Shown one piece after another: positions 48,639-59,015 of a stretch of DNA of 64,000 bases (positions within the stretch are counted from its first letter, which is position 1; each line of letters opens with the position of its first letter). A program made the position numbers and the translations under genes. The stretch lies in NCBI GenBank assembly GCA_003666325.1, contig QPIL01000123.1, forward strand, positions 1-64,000. The letters are read 5' to 3'. Below the pieces are notes generated by a model, which was given only the letters and a program-made list of their open reading frames with translations, was not told the DNA's origin and made no database searches. Origin of the DNA: Methylococcales symbiont of Iophon sp. n. MRB-2018 (GTDB taxonomy: Bacteria; Pseudomonadota; Gammaproteobacteria; Methylococcales; Methylomonadaceae).

Positions 48639-48712
48639 TGGAGCGGGTGATGGGAATCGAACCCACGTGATCAGCTTGGAAGGCTGGAGTTCTACCATTG
48701 AACTACACCCGC
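48639..48712 (-). tRNA. tRNA-Gly (TCC)
   Basis: 74 nt with encoded CCA; acceptor GCGGGTG/CACCCGC; anticodon TCC in CTTCCAAG. Between tRNA-Tyr and tRNA-Thr. Confidence 0.96.
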
Positions 48713-48731
48713 AGATTACTTTTATTGGAAA

Positions 48732-48816
48732 TGGTGGAGGGGGGAGGATTCGAACCTCCGAAGGTAGAACCGTCAGATTTACAGTCTGATCCCTTTGGCC
48801 ACTCGGGAACCCCTCC
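48732..48816 (-). tRNA. tRNA-Tyr (GTA)
   Basis: 85 nt class II tRNA with a long variable arm and encoded CCA; acceptor GGAGGGG/CCCCTCC; anticodon GTA in CTGTAAATC. First of the cluster. Confidence 0.96.
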
Positions 48817-48832
48817 TAATCCAAAGCCGAGC

Positions 48833-48861
48833 ATTATGGGGCTAATAGACTTGATAGTCAA
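48833..48861 (-). promoter_or_regulatory. Sigma-70 promoter of the tRNA-Tyr-Gly-Thr cluster
   Basis: TTGACT, 17 bases, then CATAAT, followed by the GC-rich discriminator GCTCGGC, a pattern typical of stringently controlled stable-RNA promoters. It is 17 bases before the mature tRNA-Tyr 5' end. Confidence 0.8.
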
Positions 48862-48900
48862 TATTTTTAGCTTATTTATTTCTTTACAAATTACGTTTTT

Positions 48901-49464
48901 TTAATTTATTTTCCCCATTGCAAAGGACATGTTTCCTGATATTATTTTGTCCATCTGTGTATCCAACAAATCAAACGCTGATAACAAATCTTGCCGATCA
49001 ATCTTTGAAAAATTTGTTAGCACATAATCTATTACAGGCTTACCCAGAACAGGCCGACCAATCCCGAACCTTGCTCGACAAAAATCTTTATCACCAAGGC
49101 AGGACATAATGTCCCTCAATCCATTATGACCAGCGTGGCCACCACCTATCTTTAATTTAACCACTCCCACGTCAAAATCCAAATCATCATGAATCACAAG
49201 AATTTCTTCACTTTCCATCTTATAAAACTTTGCAACAGAAGCGACAGACAAGCCGCTTCTGTTCATAAAGGTTTGCGGCTTTAATAAGATAACTTTTCTT
49301 CTGTCAATAAAAACAGTCGCCACCAATCCGTGAAACTTTGACTCTTTCAACCATTCCGAAAACTGGCTCTCTAACAGCCGGTCTAAAAACAAAAACCCAG
49401 CGTTATGCCTAGTCTTTTCGTATTGAGAACCAGGATTTCCCAGCCCTACAATAAGCTTGATCAT
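48901..49464 (-). CDS. pth: Peptidyl-tRNA hydrolase
   Basis: 187 residues, starting MIKLIVGLGNPGSQYEKTRH, with catalytic His in RHNAGF and the conserved FMNRSG and HDDLD motifs. It frees tRNA from drop-off peptidyl-tRNA. Last gene after rplY, the usual order. Confidence 0.97.
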   Translation of the reverse strand: MIKLIVGLGNPGSQYEKTRHNAGFLFLDRLLESQFSEWLKESKFHGLVATVFIDRRKVILLKPQTFMNRSGLSVASVAKFYKMESEEILVIHDDLDFDVGVVKLKIGGGHAGHNGLRDIMSCLGDKDFCRARFGIGRPVLGKPVIDYVLTNFSKIDRQDLLSAFDLLDTQMDKIISGNMSFAMGKIN

Positions 49465-49484
49465 TTTTACAAAAAACTATCTGA

Positions 49485-50129
49485 CTATTCCTCTTCAGCC
49501 TCTTCTTCACCTGCTACTGATTCTACTTCTTCATCATCATCATCTCTTGGCTCTCTAACTTTCATCACCTGAGCAACGGTATGGTCATGATCACCTTCTT
49601 GCGCTAAAGCAATAACAGTAACACCTTCTGGTATTTTAATATCTGTTAAATGAATTGAAGAACCAAGCTCCATATCTGTCAAATCTACTTCTATATACTC
49701 TGGCAAAGCAGAAGGCAGACATGACACTTCAATATCAACCATAGCATGCGTTACTACACCACCCATTTTGACACCCACACAGATATCTTCGTTAGTAAAA
49801 TGCAAAGGTACTTTCGCTTTTAAAGCCTGCGACTCATCTATTCGCATAAAATCTAAATGCAATATCTGCGCCTTTGCAGGGTGACGTTGAACTCCCTTCA
49901 AAACCGCTTTTTCTGTTTTACCATCTATCTTTAAATCCAACACATGAGAATAAACTGCTTCGTGCTCAAGATGCTTGCTAACATCGTTATAATCCAAGAC
50001 GATCGACTGAGGTGCCGCAGCTCTACCATATACAATCGCAGGCAACTTACCTTCACGACGCGTTGCTCTTGCGGCAGCCTTGCCAGAAAGGTCGCGTTTT
50101 TCAGCTACAAATTCAAATACACTAGACAT
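49485..50129 (-). CDS. rplY: 50S ribosomal protein L25/general stress protein Ctc
   Basis: 214 residues from ATG 50129, which has GGAGA about 6 bases upstream; a GTG at 50141 is less likely. It is the long Ctc form: an N-terminal 5S-rRNA-binding domain (LPAIVYGRAAAPQSI) plus the C-terminal TL5 domain and an acidic tail (DDDDEEVESVAGEEEAEEE). Between prs and pth. Confidence 0.95.
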   Translation of the reverse strand: MSSVFEFVAEKRDLSGKAAARATRREGKLPAIVYGRAAAPQSIVLDYNDVSKHLEHEAVYSHVLDLKIDGKTEKAVLKGVQRHPAKAQILHLDFMRIDESQALKAKVPLHFTNEDICVGVKMGGVVTHAMVDIEVSCLPSALPEYIEVDLTDMELGSSIHLTDIKIPEGVTVIALAQEGDHDHTVAQVMKVREPRDDDDEEVESVAGEEEAEEE

Positions 50130-50183
50130 TTTCTTCTCCACAACACACCTTTAATTAGGTACGCACTTTTCTTTAAAATTTAT

Positions 50184-51134
50184 TTAATCGACATAGAGTG
50201 AACTAACCGACTCACTCTCCGCAATTCGTCTGATTGTTTCAGCCAGCATTTCTGCAACACTTAACTGTCTAATCTTATCTATTCCCAATAACGCATCATT
50301 CAACGGTATTGTATCTGTCACTACCAGTTCGTCCAGCAAAGACCGTCTGATATTTTGAGCGGCAGCCCCTGATAAAACCGGGTGCGTACAATAAGCAACC
50401 ACTTTCAAAGCACCTTTATTCTTTAGGGCTTTAGCTGCGTTACATAAAGTACCTGCCGTATCCACCAAGTCATCAATCATCACGCACGTTCTCCTTGAAA
50501 CATCACCGATAATATGCATAATCTCAGACATATTCGCCTTAGGCCGTCGCTTATCAATGATAGCCAAATCAGCATCCAATCGCTTGGCCAGTGCTCTCGC
50601 CCTTACCACCCCACCTACGTCAGGAGAGACAACAATCAAGTTTTCATGTTTTTGTCGCCAAACATCTCCTAGCAACAATGGCGAAGCATAAACATTATCC
50701 ACAGGAATATCAAAAAACCCCTGTACCTGGTCAGCGTGCAAATCAACTGTTAAAATACGATCCGCACCCGCAGTATCCAACATATTAGCCACAAGCTTTG
50801 CGGTAATAGGTACTCTTGCAGATCTTGTACGCCTATCTTGCCTTGCATAACCATAATACGGAATCACTGCCGTGACCCTTGATGCAGACGCTCTTTTTAA
50901 AGCATCAATCATCACCAGCAATTCCATCAAATGTTCATTAGCTGGCGAGCATGTTGGCTGAATGACAAATACATCCCTGCCCCGTACATTCTCCTCAATT
51001 TCAACAACTATCTCTCCATCGCTAAAACGACCTACGGTAGCCATGCCTAGTCGCATATTTAACTTCTTTGTTATACCTTCAGATAAGGCTCTATTAGCAT
51101 TACCAGAAAATATCATCATAGAAGCATCTTGCAT
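50184..51134 (-). CDS. prs: Ribose-phosphate pyrophosphokinase
   Basis: 316 residues. PRPP synthase motifs: [18 protein letters not shown] (ribose-5-phosphate/metal region) and [12 protein letters not shown] (PRPP-binding loop). Makes PRPP for nucleotide, His and Trp synthesis. GGAG lies 7 bases before ATG. It follows tRNA-Gln. Confidence 0.97.
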   Translation of the reverse strand: MQDASMMIFSGNANRALSEGITKKLNMRLGMATVGRFSDGEIVVEIEENVRGRDVFVIQPTCSPANEHLMELLVMIDALKRASASRVTAVIPYYGYARQDRRTRSARVPITAKLVANMLDTAGADRILTVDLHADQVQGFFDIPVDNVYASPLLLGDVWRQKHENLIVVSPDVGGVVRARALAKRLDADLAIIDKRRPKANMSEIMHIIGDVSRRTCVMIDDLVDTAGTLCNAAKALKNKGALKVVAYCTHPVLSGAAAQNIRRSLLDELVVTDTIPLNDALLGIDKIRQLSVAEMLAETIRRIAESESVSSLYVD

Positions 51135-51223
51135 TTAAGCACTCCGATAGTTATTACAAATGAATATATATTGAATGTGTATAAAATAGACTAAATATCT
51201 TTATTTTACACACCTCTCAAAAA

Positions 51224-51298
51224 TGGCTGGGCTACCAGGATTCGAACCTGGGTATGCGGAGATCAAAACCCCGTGCCTTACCGCTTGGCGATAGCCCA
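51224..51298 (-). tRNA. tRNA-Gln (TTG)
   Basis: 75 nt with encoded CCA; acceptor TGGGCTA/TAGCCCA; anticodon TTG in TTTTGATC. Inserted between ispE and prs, as in several gammaproteobacteria. Confidence 0.96.
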
Positions 51299-51311
51299 AT
51301 AATCAATCAAA

Positions 51312-52154
51312 TCAGTTAAGCATATCTTGTAATGGCGAACGGTTTATACCTTTAGCTAAATAAACCTGCCACTTGTCCCGCAACAATTCAAATGTCTTTT
51401 GTGCCTCCGGCTTTGAATCAAATTGTGCAAACACACATGCTCCAGTACCTGTTAACCTGACCTTAGAAAAAACTGCCAGATCATCCAATGCATCTTGTAC
51501 CGGCTGATATAATTTCCGCACTACATCCAAACAATCATTTTGATGCTGCCCTGAAATAAAGCCAGCCATTGTGATAGGTTTACTATCTCTTGTCAATTCT
51601 TTAACAGAAAATATTTCTTTGGTGTCAACATGACAGTCAGGCTTTATAATTAACAGCCATTTCTCTTCTACTTCTATTTTCTTTAACTTCTCTCCCACAC
51701 CTTCTGCCCAGGCAGAATGTCCAAGCACAAAAACAGGTACGTCAGCCCCTAATTGCAAACCTATACGCATTAATTCTTCTTGCGACAATCCCAAGCCCCA
51801 TAATGCATTGAGAGCCATAAGCGTTGTTGCTGCATCAGAACTCCCACCTCCTAAACCTCCACCCATCGGCAAGTTTTTTTCAATTTCTATCAGCACACCT
51901 TGCTGACATCCTGTTTCTTGTTGCAATAATTTTGCTGCTCGCACAGTTAAATCTGTTTCTTCAGAAACTCCAGGTATTGCAGAAATCAAGCCTATTTTCC
52001 GACCCTGAACAGGGTGAAAAGTTAACCAATCACACCAATCAACTAATTGAAAAACCGTCTGTAACAAATGGTAACCATCCTCCCTTTGTCCGGTAATTCT
52101 TAACATCAAATTTATTTTTGCTGGTGCCGGCCATTTCGCACTCCAACTCGCCAT
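51312..52154 (-). CDS. ispE: 4-diphosphocytidyl-2-C-methyl-D-erythritol kinase
   Basis: 280 residues, a GHMP kinase: PAPAKINLMLRITGQREDGYH at the N-terminus (cut here to key part PAKINL) and the ATP loop PMGGGLGGGSSDAA near residue 95. Phosphorylates CDP-ME in the MEP isoprenoid pathway, which also feeds hopanoids and carotenoids in methanotrophs. Eight residues from lolB's gene: 24 bases. Confidence 0.96.
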   Translation of the reverse strand: MASWSAKWPAPAKINLMLRITGQREDGYHLLQTVFQLVDWCDWLTFHPVQGRKIGLISAIPGVSEETDLTVRAAKLLQQETGCQQGVLIEIEKNLPMGGGLGGGSSDAATTLMALNALWGLGLSQEELMRIGLQLGADVPVFVLGHSAWAEGVGEKLKKIEVEEKWLLIIKPDCHVDTKEIFSVKELTRDSKPITMAGFISGQHQNDCLDVVRKLYQPVQDALDDLAVFSKVRLTGTGACVFAQFDSKPEAQKTFELLRDKWQVYLAKGINRSPLQDMLN

Positions 52155-52178
52155 TCCATACCCCTTAAAAACTCTTAA

Positions 52179-52745
52179 TTACATCTGCCACTGATCAACA
52201 ATCAACTTCAACTTAACCTTTTTATTTTCAACTCTAATTTTCCGTGGCAATTCATGTTGCCCAATGGTTTGCATTTGTGGATACCTTACCTGCCACTCAT
52301 TCTGCAAAAAACCATTTTTAATACCCACATAATCCTTTTCAGGAAGTGTTAACCCTCGCACCCAAAACTTTAAGGCATAAATAGGCACATTAACACCTAA
52401 CAATTCCGCAACCGAATCATCGACCTTTCCAATATGCTTTATTTTTTGTTTACCATCATCGACAATCATTTGCCCAGCAGACAATTCAATCAATGTTCTG
52501 CCCATGCCAAAAGCGCCAGAAAGCTCAATATCATCATGATTATGATGGTGTAGCCAATGAATTGTTGCCGTTAATGATTGAACAGCATCTGAAATAGCCA
52601 ATCGCCCAGCAAACGACCATTCGGTTTTTTGGTATAAATAATCTCGCCCGACTAGGTCAAAAGACTTGTTTTCTTTAATCGCCAGGCTAGCACATGAAAT
52701 TAATTGTGTCGCTAACAATAGCAATACTACAAATCGAAAAATCAT
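52179..52745 (-). CDS. lolB: Outer-membrane lipoprotein receptor LolB
   Basis: 188 residues, lipobox LISC with Cys18. The half-barrel has WSFAGRLAISDAVQSLTATI and ends in a strand typical of LolB. It inserts lipoproteins from LolA into the outer membrane. It overlaps the TPR gene by ATGA and precedes ispE in the usual order. Confidence 0.93.
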   Translation of the reverse strand: MIFRFVVLLLLATQLISCASLAIKENKSFDLVGRDYLYQKTEWSFAGRLAISDAVQSLTATIHWLHHHNHDDIELSGAFGMGRTLIELSAGQMIVDDGKQKIKHIGKVDDSVAELLGVNVPIYALKFWVRGLTLPEKDYVGIKNGFLQNEWQVRYPQMQTIGQHELPRKIRVENKKVKLKLIVDQWQM

Positions 52746-54499
52746 TGACTCATTAATTCTGGGAAACGCTTCAATAGTTTTAAAATATATTTATTCTCTG
52801 GCGATTTTTTTAAGGCATCGGCAAAAATTTCTTTTGCTTTTTCTTTATCCCCTTTAACCCATAAAATTTCGGTAAGGTGCGTAACAATTTCGTTTTCAGG
52901 CGATTTATCATACGCTCTAAGTAATAATGCTAAAGCGGCATCCAAATTTCCTTTTTTAAACTGCAACCAACCCACGCTATCTATAATCACCGTTTCGTCA
53001 GGTTTTAAAGTAATTGCTTTTTGCAAATAAACTTCTGCTTCTGCATAGCGCTGCGTCCTATCTGCCAAAGTATATCCTAGGGCATTTAACGCATTGTAAT
53101 CTTCGGGGTTTTTTAGTATGATTTTTTTTAAATCTGCTTCTACTACATCCAGCTTGTCTAGTTTTTCAGCAATTAAAGACCGTGTATATAACAAGTCTCT
53201 GTTCTCTGGGGACTTTTCAAGTGCTTCTGCCATAATAGCAAAAGCTTTCTGGTAATTTTTCTGTTCAACAAAAAGTTCAGCGTTTAATAAAGAAATATTC
53301 AAATGTTCTTTTGGATAGCGCGCCATAATCAGCTTTAAGCGTTGCTCAGCCTCGGCAAATTCTTTTTGATTTAATAAAACTGATATCGCTGCCATAGATG
53401 CATCATAGACATACTCTCCTTGAGTGACCTTATCAAACCAGACCAATGCCTTTTGGTAATTTTCTTTTTTATACTCAATCCTACCGCTATAAAAACTTGC
53501 CTGCGCATTCCATCTTGGCTTATTAATCAGCTCACTTAAATGCTCCATCGCTTCATCGTCCTTGTTTTGTTGCAATAAAATCAAAACCAGAGCAAAGCGA
53601 CTCCCTTCATCTTCAGGCTGATTACTTAAAATACTTTGATAAAGCTCAATAGCCCGATCAAATTGATCCGATTTCATCAGCACCTGAGCTAGCATTTTTT
53701 TTATTTGATCATTTTCTGGTATTTTATCCAGAATCGATTCCAAAACTTCTTTGGCAAGTATCAAATCACCCTTTTGCGTAGCCAATTGAGCTTTTAAAAC
53801 ACCTGCTTTATTCCAATCTGGCTGAATATGTAAGGCTTTATTAATTTTTTCCAGAGCAATATCTAGCTTATTTCTCTGTCCTGCCACCAAAGCTTGTACA
53901 AAATAAACGACTGATTGTTCTGGATGTAAGCTGGATAGATCTTCTAATACTTCAAACATAAAACCAGCCTTACCTTCTTTGTCTAAAACCTGAGTCAATT
54001 CAACTAAAGTTGTCTCAACCCCAGCAGGATCCTTTGCTAAAATCTCACTTAAATGTTCTACAACAGCCGTTTTATTATTATTTCTCAATGCTGATAAAAC
54101 GGCTATCTTCCGTGCAGTCAGGTTTTCCCCATCTTGCTTTAGCCATAGAGAAACAGCCTCATCCGTTTTTTTTGTATCTTTTAAATACAATCCAATTTTT
54201 GCTGCTCTTTCACTAATTCTGGCATCATCAACTTGCTTTGCAGCCTGTAAATAGCCGTCCAAAGCCACACTATATTGATTTCTTTGCCCTGCAATTTCTG
54301 CCGTTAACAAAAGATAGAGGATTTTTGGAGCAATATCTGTCTTTTTTTCTACAACACTATCATTCTCTTTCTGGATAATAGTATCGGCTATACTAGCTGT
54401 TTCTTTTTTAGGTGTATTGGTACATCCCACCAAAAATGAAAAAACAAGTATCATTATTACTTTTATATTTAACACACTTATTTCCAATTGAATATTCAT
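52742..54499 (-). CDS. TPR-repeat lipoprotein
   Basis: 585 residues with a lipobox (FSFLVGC) and about a dozen tetratricopeptide repeats (for example KEHLNISLLNAELFVEQKNY, NPEDYNALNALGYTLADRTQ, KPDETVIIDSVGWLQFKKGN). The last pattern, LGYTLADR...ALxLKPDxxxIxDSxGW, is that of the TPR proteins found upstream of lolB in many gammaproteobacteria. Probably an outer-membrane or periplasmic scaffold. Translationally coupled with lolB. Confidence 0.85.
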   Translation of the reverse strand: MNIQLEISVLNIKVIMILVFSFLVGCTNTPKKETASIADTIIQKENDSVVEKKTDIAPKILYLLLTAEIAGQRNQYSVALDGYLQAAKQVDDARISERAAKIGLYLKDTKKTDEAVSLWLKQDGENLTARKIAVLSALRNNNKTAVVEHLSEILAKDPAGVETTLVELTQVLDKEGKAGFMFEVLEDLSSLHPEQSVVYFVQALVAGQRNKLDIALEKINKALHIQPDWNKAGVLKAQLATQKGDLILAKEVLESILDKIPENDQIKKMLAQVLMKSDQFDRAIELYQSILSNQPEDEGSRFALVLILLQQNKDDEAMEHLSELINKPRWNAQASFYSGRIEYKKENYQKALVWFDKVTQGEYVYDASMAAISVLLNQKEFAEAEQRLKLIMARYPKEHLNISLLNAELFVEQKNYQKAFAIMAEALEKSPENRDLLYTRSLIAEKLDKLDVVEADLKKIILKNPEDYNALNALGYTLADRTQRYAEAEVYLQKAITLKPDETVIIDSVGWLQFKKGNLDAALALLLRAYDKSPENEIVTHLTEILWVKGDKEKAKEIFADALKKSPENKYILKLLKRFPELMSQ

Positions 54500-54557
54500 A
54501 AACAGTGCTATAGATTAGCAGAAAACAAGCATAAATCTGTCACCCAATTTATTCTAT

Positions 54558-54586
54558 TTGGATATATTCACTATATTAATTAGAAT
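54558..54586 (+). promoter_or_regulatory. Candidate hemA promoter
   Basis: TTGGAT, a 17-base spacer and TAGAAT in the 262-bp divergent region between the TPR gene and hemA. This would leave a 5' untranslated region of about 170 bases that includes a CCTCTT/AAGAGG hairpin near 54697-54715. Confidence 0.35.
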
Positions 54587-54761
54587 AGATGCTTTAATAC
54601 AAGACTTTATTCGTGAAAATCCACCCTTGCAAACAAATTATTGAATGTCTGATTTAACAGCTTTATCAATTTCTCCATGCAACACTTCATCCCCTCTTTT
54701 TAGTCAGATGAAGAGGCTGGCACACACATTCAGAAATAATTTGCTGTTTTTAGGACAATAA

Positions 54762-56012
54762 ATGACCTTGCTTGCCGTAGGTATTAACTATAATACTGCT
54801 CCTATTACCATAAGAGAGCGTTTAGCGTTCCCTAAGAATGTACTTGAGTCTTCCCTTAAAACACTGTGGGATAATCACAATATTAAAGGTGCTGCAATAT
54901 TATCGACCTGCAATAGAACTGAGTTTTATTGCCAGACAGAAGACAATGATACCGATACTCTGGTTCAATGGCTTTCAAACAATAAACAAATCAAGGTGGC
55001 AGAGTTTACCCCTTATTTGTATAGCCATACTGACAGCCAATCTATACGCCACATGTTTCGAGTTGCCTGTGGCTTAGACTCTATGATTTTAGGTGAACCG
55101 CAAATACTGGGGCAAATGAAAACGGCTTATCAGGCTGCCTACGAAGCAGGAACCCTAGGAAAACATTTAGGCAAACTATTTCAGCACACATTTTCCGCCG
55201 CAAAAAAAGTCAGAACAGATACGGCCATTGGTTCCAGCCCTGTTTCTGTTGCTTTTGCTGCTGTACAACTGGCTCAACAAATTTTCGACTCCCTCAGTGA
55301 TCAAACTGCCTTATTAATAGGTGCAGGTGAAACCATTGAATTAACCGCTCGGCACTTACACCAAAACAATATCGGACGACTCATTATAGCGAACAGAACT
55401 TACGATAAAGCACATGCCCTCGCCTCACAATTTGATGGCTATGCAATTGAGTTATCAGAAATCCCTTCACATTTAGCTGAAGCCGATATTGTGATTTCAT
55501 CTACCGCAAGTCAACTTCCCATATTAGGAAAAGGTCGCGTTGAAAGTGCCATAAAAAAACGCAAACATAAGCCTATGTTTATGGTTGATCTTGCTGTTCC
55601 CCGAGATATTGAAGCGGAAGTAGAACAACTAAGAGATGTCTACCTCTACACGGTTGATGATTTACAGAATACCATTGACCAAAACATGGACTCTCGGCGC
55701 AAAGCTGCCGAGCAAGCCGAGGAAATTATTGATACTCAAGTTGAACACTTCCTCTCTTGGATGCGCTCACAAGATGCCCAATCCGTAGTCAAAGATTTCC
55801 GCCAACAAGCTGAATTAACCCGTGATGAAATTCTGGCAAAAGCCTTAAACTCATTAAACAACGGAAATTCTGCCGAAGATGTTTTAAATCGTTTAGCTTA
55901 TACTTTAACCAACAAACTAACCCATACACCCAGCAGTCAAATAAGGGATGCAGGTGCAAATGACAGGCACGATATAGTGGCTGCTGCCAGAAAAATTTTT
56001 AAATTAAAATAA
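54762..56012 (+). CDS. hemA: Glutamyl-tRNA reductase
   Basis: 416 residues. Catalytic C50 in LSTCNRTE, GLDSMILGEPQILGQ and the NADPH site LLIGAGETIELTARHL. First step of C5-pathway tetrapyrrole synthesis (heme, siroheme, B12). AGGA lies 6 bases before ATG. It heads hemA-prfA-prmC, as in E. coli. Confidence 0.97.
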   Translation: MTLLAVGINYNTAPITIRERLAFPKNVLESSLKTLWDNHNIKGAAILSTCNRTEFYCQTEDNDTDTLVQWLSNNKQIKVAEFTPYLYSHTDSQSIRHMFRVACGLDSMILGEPQILGQMKTAYQAAYEAGTLGKHLGKLFQHTFSAAKKVRTDTAIGSSPVSVAFAAVQLAQQIFDSLSDQTALLIGAGETIELTARHLHQNNIGRLIIANRTYDKAHALASQFDGYAIELSEIPSHLAEADIVISSTASQLPILGKGRVESAIKKRKHKPMFMVDLAVPRDIEAEVEQLRDVYLYTVDDLQNTIDQNMDSRRKAAEQAEEIIDTQVEHFLSWMRSQDAQSVVKDFRQQAELTRDEILAKALNSLNNGNSAEDVLNRLAYTLTNKLTHTPSSQIRDAGANDRHDIVAAARKIFKLK

Positions 56013-56112
56013 AAGAACGGGTTCAAGCCGAAAGCTACAAAGTTCAATAGAGCCGTGTTTAATCCAGCACTTTATGTACTTGAGCTTTTACCTCTCTTAA
56101 CTCTTTAATATT

Positions 56113-57198
56113 ATGAAACCATCGATCCAGACCAAACTTGAAAACCTTATTGACCGCTTTGAAGAAATAGCTGCGCTACTTTCTCAACCTGAGATACAAA
56201 ATAAGCAAAATCAGTACCGTTCTTTAAGCCAGGAATATGCCCAAATTGATCCATTAGTAAGCTGCTATCGACAATATCTTGATAACCAAGAAAACCTTGA
56301 TGGTGCGCTAGAAATGTCTAAAGACTCTGACCCTGAATTACGAGAAATGGCAAAACAAGAGCTACAGGAAGCCGAACAACAAAAAGAAGCTTTGCAACAT
56401 CAACTGCAAGTTCTTTTACTGCCTAAAGATGCCAATGATAACCGCAATGTTTTTTTAGAAGTCAGAGCAGGGACTGGAGGCGATGAGGCCGCTATTTTTT
56501 CGGGTGATCTGGCAAAAATGTATCAGCGTTATGCCGAAAAACAAGGCTGGAAAACTGAGCTGATTACTGAAAATAGAGGCGACCATGGTGGCTATAAAGA
56601 AATCATTTTGCGTATTACTGGACAAGAAGTGTATTCGCAATTAAAGTTTGAATCTGGTGCTCACCGAGTACAACGTGTTCCAGAAACTGAATCACAAGGT
56701 CGTGTTCATACATCGGCTTGTACGGTTGCCATCATGCCAGAAGTTGAAACTGTTGATGAGTATGAAATCAAGGCCTCAGACCTACGTGTTGATACTTTTC
56801 GTGCTTCTGGGTCAGGAGGGCAACATGTTAATAAAACAGATTCTGCTATTCGCCTTACCCACCTGCCCACTGGTGTCGTAGTGGAATGCCAAGATGAGCG
56901 CTCACAACATAAAAATAGAGCACGAGCTATGTCCTTATTGCAATCGCGCTTATTAACAGCCGAGCAAGATAAGCAACATGCAGAACAATCTGAAAACAGG
57001 AAACTACAAGTCGGTTCGGGTGACCGGTCGGAGAGAATTCGTACTTATAATTATCCCCAAGGTCGCATGACTGATCACCGCATCAATCTAACATTGTATA
57101 AATTGGATGAAATCATGCAAGGTGGCTTAAAGCATGTTATTCAACCTTTAATCAATGAACATCAAGCTGACTTACTCACTCAACTGGGTAATGACTGA
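56113..57198 (+). CDS. prfA: Peptide chain release factor 1
   Basis: 361 residues. The stop-codon-reading PxT motif is PET at 190-192 and GGQ is at 235-237 in [16 protein letters not shown]. Recognises UAA and UAG. The GGQ glutamine is the substrate of PrmC, the next gene, which overlaps it by 8 bases. Confidence 0.97.
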   Translation: MKPSIQTKLENLIDRFEEIAALLSQPEIQNKQNQYRSLSQEYAQIDPLVSCYRQYLDNQENLDGALEMSKDSDPELREMAKQELQEAEQQKEALQHQLQVLLLPKDANDNRNVFLEVRAGTGGDEAAIFSGDLAKMYQRYAEKQGWKTELITENRGDHGGYKEIILRITGQEVYSQLKFESGAHRVQRVPETESQGRVHTSACTVAIMPEVETVDEYEIKASDLRVDTFRASGSGGQHVNKTDSAIRLTHLPTGVVVECQDERSQHKNRARAMSLLQSRLLTAEQDKQHAEQSENRKLQVGSGDRSERIRTYNYPQGRMTDHRINLTLYKLDEIMQGGLKHVIQPLINEHQADLLTQLGND

Positions 57199-58039
57199 TA
57201 TCCAGACTGCCTTAGCAACAGCCACACAAACTATTGGCGCACACTCTGATACAGCTCAATTAGATGCTGAAGTATTACTTTGTCAGATACTGTCTAAACC
57301 ACGCTCGCATCTAAGAGCATGGCCCAAAAAACTAATGACTGCGGAACAAAATCATCAGTTTCAGCAGCTCATAAAAAAGCGGCAGCAAGGACAACCTATT
57401 GCTTATATTACAGGTCATCGAGAGTTCTGGTCACGCGACTTTAAAGTCAACTCAGATGTATTAATCCCCAGACCCGATACTGAATTATTAATTGAACTCA
57501 GTCTCAATTTAATAGCAGATAAAGCTAAAGCCCGGGTGATTGATTTAGGCACAGGATCGGGGGTTATTGCCATAACTTTGGCGGCTGAACGACCTAATTT
57601 AGAAGTTATTGCTACCGATACCAGTCACCCTGCACTAAAAATAGCAAAACAAAATGCAGCAATACATCAGCTTAACAATATTCAGTTTCTGCATTCTGAC
57701 TGGTTTAATGACGTACCTGCTGCTAAATTCGACTTAATTATTAGCAACCCACCTTATATAAAACCACACGATCCACATTTATCCGAAGGTGATCTGCGAT
57801 TTGAACCAGAATCCGCATTAATTGCTGCCGAACAAGGTCTAAAAGATATAAGAAACATCTGCCAACAAGCCAGAGGCTATTTAAAAGCAGATGCTACACT
57901 CTTAATTGAACATGGTTTTGAGCAACAAAAAAGCGTTCAAACTATTTTTAATTTATTGCACTATACCCATATCAGCCCTTTCACTGATCTTTCTAACAAA
58001 CCCAGAGTAACGACAGGCCAATGGCAACATGGACACTGA
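57191..58039 (+). CDS. prmC: Release-factor glutamine methyltransferase PrmC
   Basis: 282 residues from ATG 57191. SAM site DLGTGSG (118-124) and the catalytic NPPY at 186-189. Methylates the GGQ glutamine of RF1 and RF2. A longer frame to 57155 lies inside prfA and is unlikely. It overlaps the next gene by 11 bases. Confidence 0.95.
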   Translation: MTDIQTALATATQTIGAHSDTAQLDAEVLLCQILSKPRSHLRAWPKKLMTAEQNHQFQQLIKKRQQGQPIAYITGHREFWSRDFKVNSDVLIPRPDTELLIELSLNLIADKAKARVIDLGTGSGVIAITLAAERPNLEVIATDTSHPALKIAKQNAAIHQLNNIQFLHSDWFNDVPAAKFDLIISNPPYIKPHDPHLSEGDLRFEPESALIAAEQGLKDIRNICQQARGYLKADATLLIEHGFEQQKSVQTIFNLLHYTHISPFTDLSNKPRVTTGQWQHGH

Positions 58040-58445
58040 AGAATTTCAATTATCGCGAAAAATTACCACCCAACTTTTGCACTGGTCACAACTATCTCCT
58101 TCCGAGGAAATTTGCGGCTTAATAGGCGCTAAAAATAATAGTGCGATGACTTGTTATCCAATTGATAACAATGCCAGTCATCCTGAAACGCAATTTAATC
58201 TGGATGAAAAACAGCAAATTTCTGCTTTTGCAAAAATGCGTGATAACAAGGAAACACTTTTTGCGATTTATCATTCCCATCCAACTACAGCCGCTATTCC
58301 TTCAAAAACAGACATTGACCTAGCAGCTTACCCCGATGCTATTTATTTAATTATTTCACTCAATACAAAAGGCGTACTGGAAATGCGTGGTTTTAAAATT
58401 AGCAACAAATCTGTTAAAGATATCACCTTGCGTTTAATTGAATGA
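58029..58445 (+). CDS. JAMM/M67-family metallopeptidase
   Basis: 138 residues with a full JAMM zinc motif: E27, H82-x-H84, S92 and D95 (YHSHP...PSKTD). Bacterial relatives remove a C-terminal residue from ubiquitin-like sulfur carriers such as ThiS, MoaD or CysO. A MoeB/ThiF gene often sits at this site in related operons but is not present here, so its partner is elsewhere. Confidence 0.85.
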   Translation: MDTEEFQLSRKITTQLLHWSQLSPSEEICGLIGAKNNSAMTCYPIDNNASHPETQFNLDEKQQISAFAKMRDNKETLFAIYHSHPTTAAIPSKTDIDLAAYPDAIYLIISLNTKGVLEMRGFKISNKSVKDITLRLIE

Positions 58446-58570
58446 CTACTCATCAAAAAAGCATTCATCAACAAACCAGCACCGACATCAAAATGTTGCC
58501 CGATCCAAACGATTATCTAAAAGATTTATTAACCACCATCCCCTCGCTCCAAAGCCATTATTTTATGTAA
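58442..58570 (+). CDS. Small translationally coupled ORF, function unknown
   Basis: A 42-codon frame (MTTHQKSIHQQTSTDIKMLP, ending LQSHYFM) whose ATG overlaps the M67 stop as ATGA. I do not recognise it. It may be a genuine small protein or the start of a longer gene broken downstream. Confidence 0.3.
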   Translation: MTTHQKSIHQQTSTDIKMLPDPNDYLKDLLTTIPSLQSHYFM

Positions 58571-59015
58571 TCGAAACAACGAAACCGGCTGGTTTTATAC
58601 CATATTCAAGAATAAATGGTGTGCTATAGTGTCTATTTTTGTGCTTTGTGTGTTTATAAAAAAATCTAAGCTTACTTATTAATAGGCTTTATATTTTTTA
58701 TGAATTCAGAATGTGTAAAAATGGGTGTTAGATTGAGGTCTCAGATTATATTATTTATTTTTAAAAATGGTATTACACTAAAAATCGCACCTAACTTCGA
58801 GCAATTGTTTGTTGTTTTGGGTGAGTAAAAGCACGGCTTGGGCGTGTACCTCTAAGCCCTCGGATTTTTGCGTGCTAATGTGCTTGCAATTTCGCCTAAA
58901 ATCGCACTATCTTAAAGCTATTGATACAGGGTGAGTTTTTATTTTCCCCAGTATAACTCAGTTATAAGCAATTGATTTTATCGGTAAAATAGCCATTTTA
59001 TGGTAATAATTAACA
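58571..59015. other. Intergenic region with possible minus-strand gene remnant
   Basis: No intact gene. TTGAGGTCTCA near 58733 resembles the MITE end at 48324. On the minus strand two offset frames read AILGEIASTLARKNPRA and GLEVHAQAVLLLTQNNKQLL before a TAG at 58778-58780, as if a single gene had taken a frameshift in an A-run. The family was not recognised. Confidence 0.3.

Noticed and set aside
58438-58629. 63-codon frame after the M67 gene
   Set aside because: It competes with the ATGA-coupled frame at 58442 and has no better support; it could be part of a broken gene.
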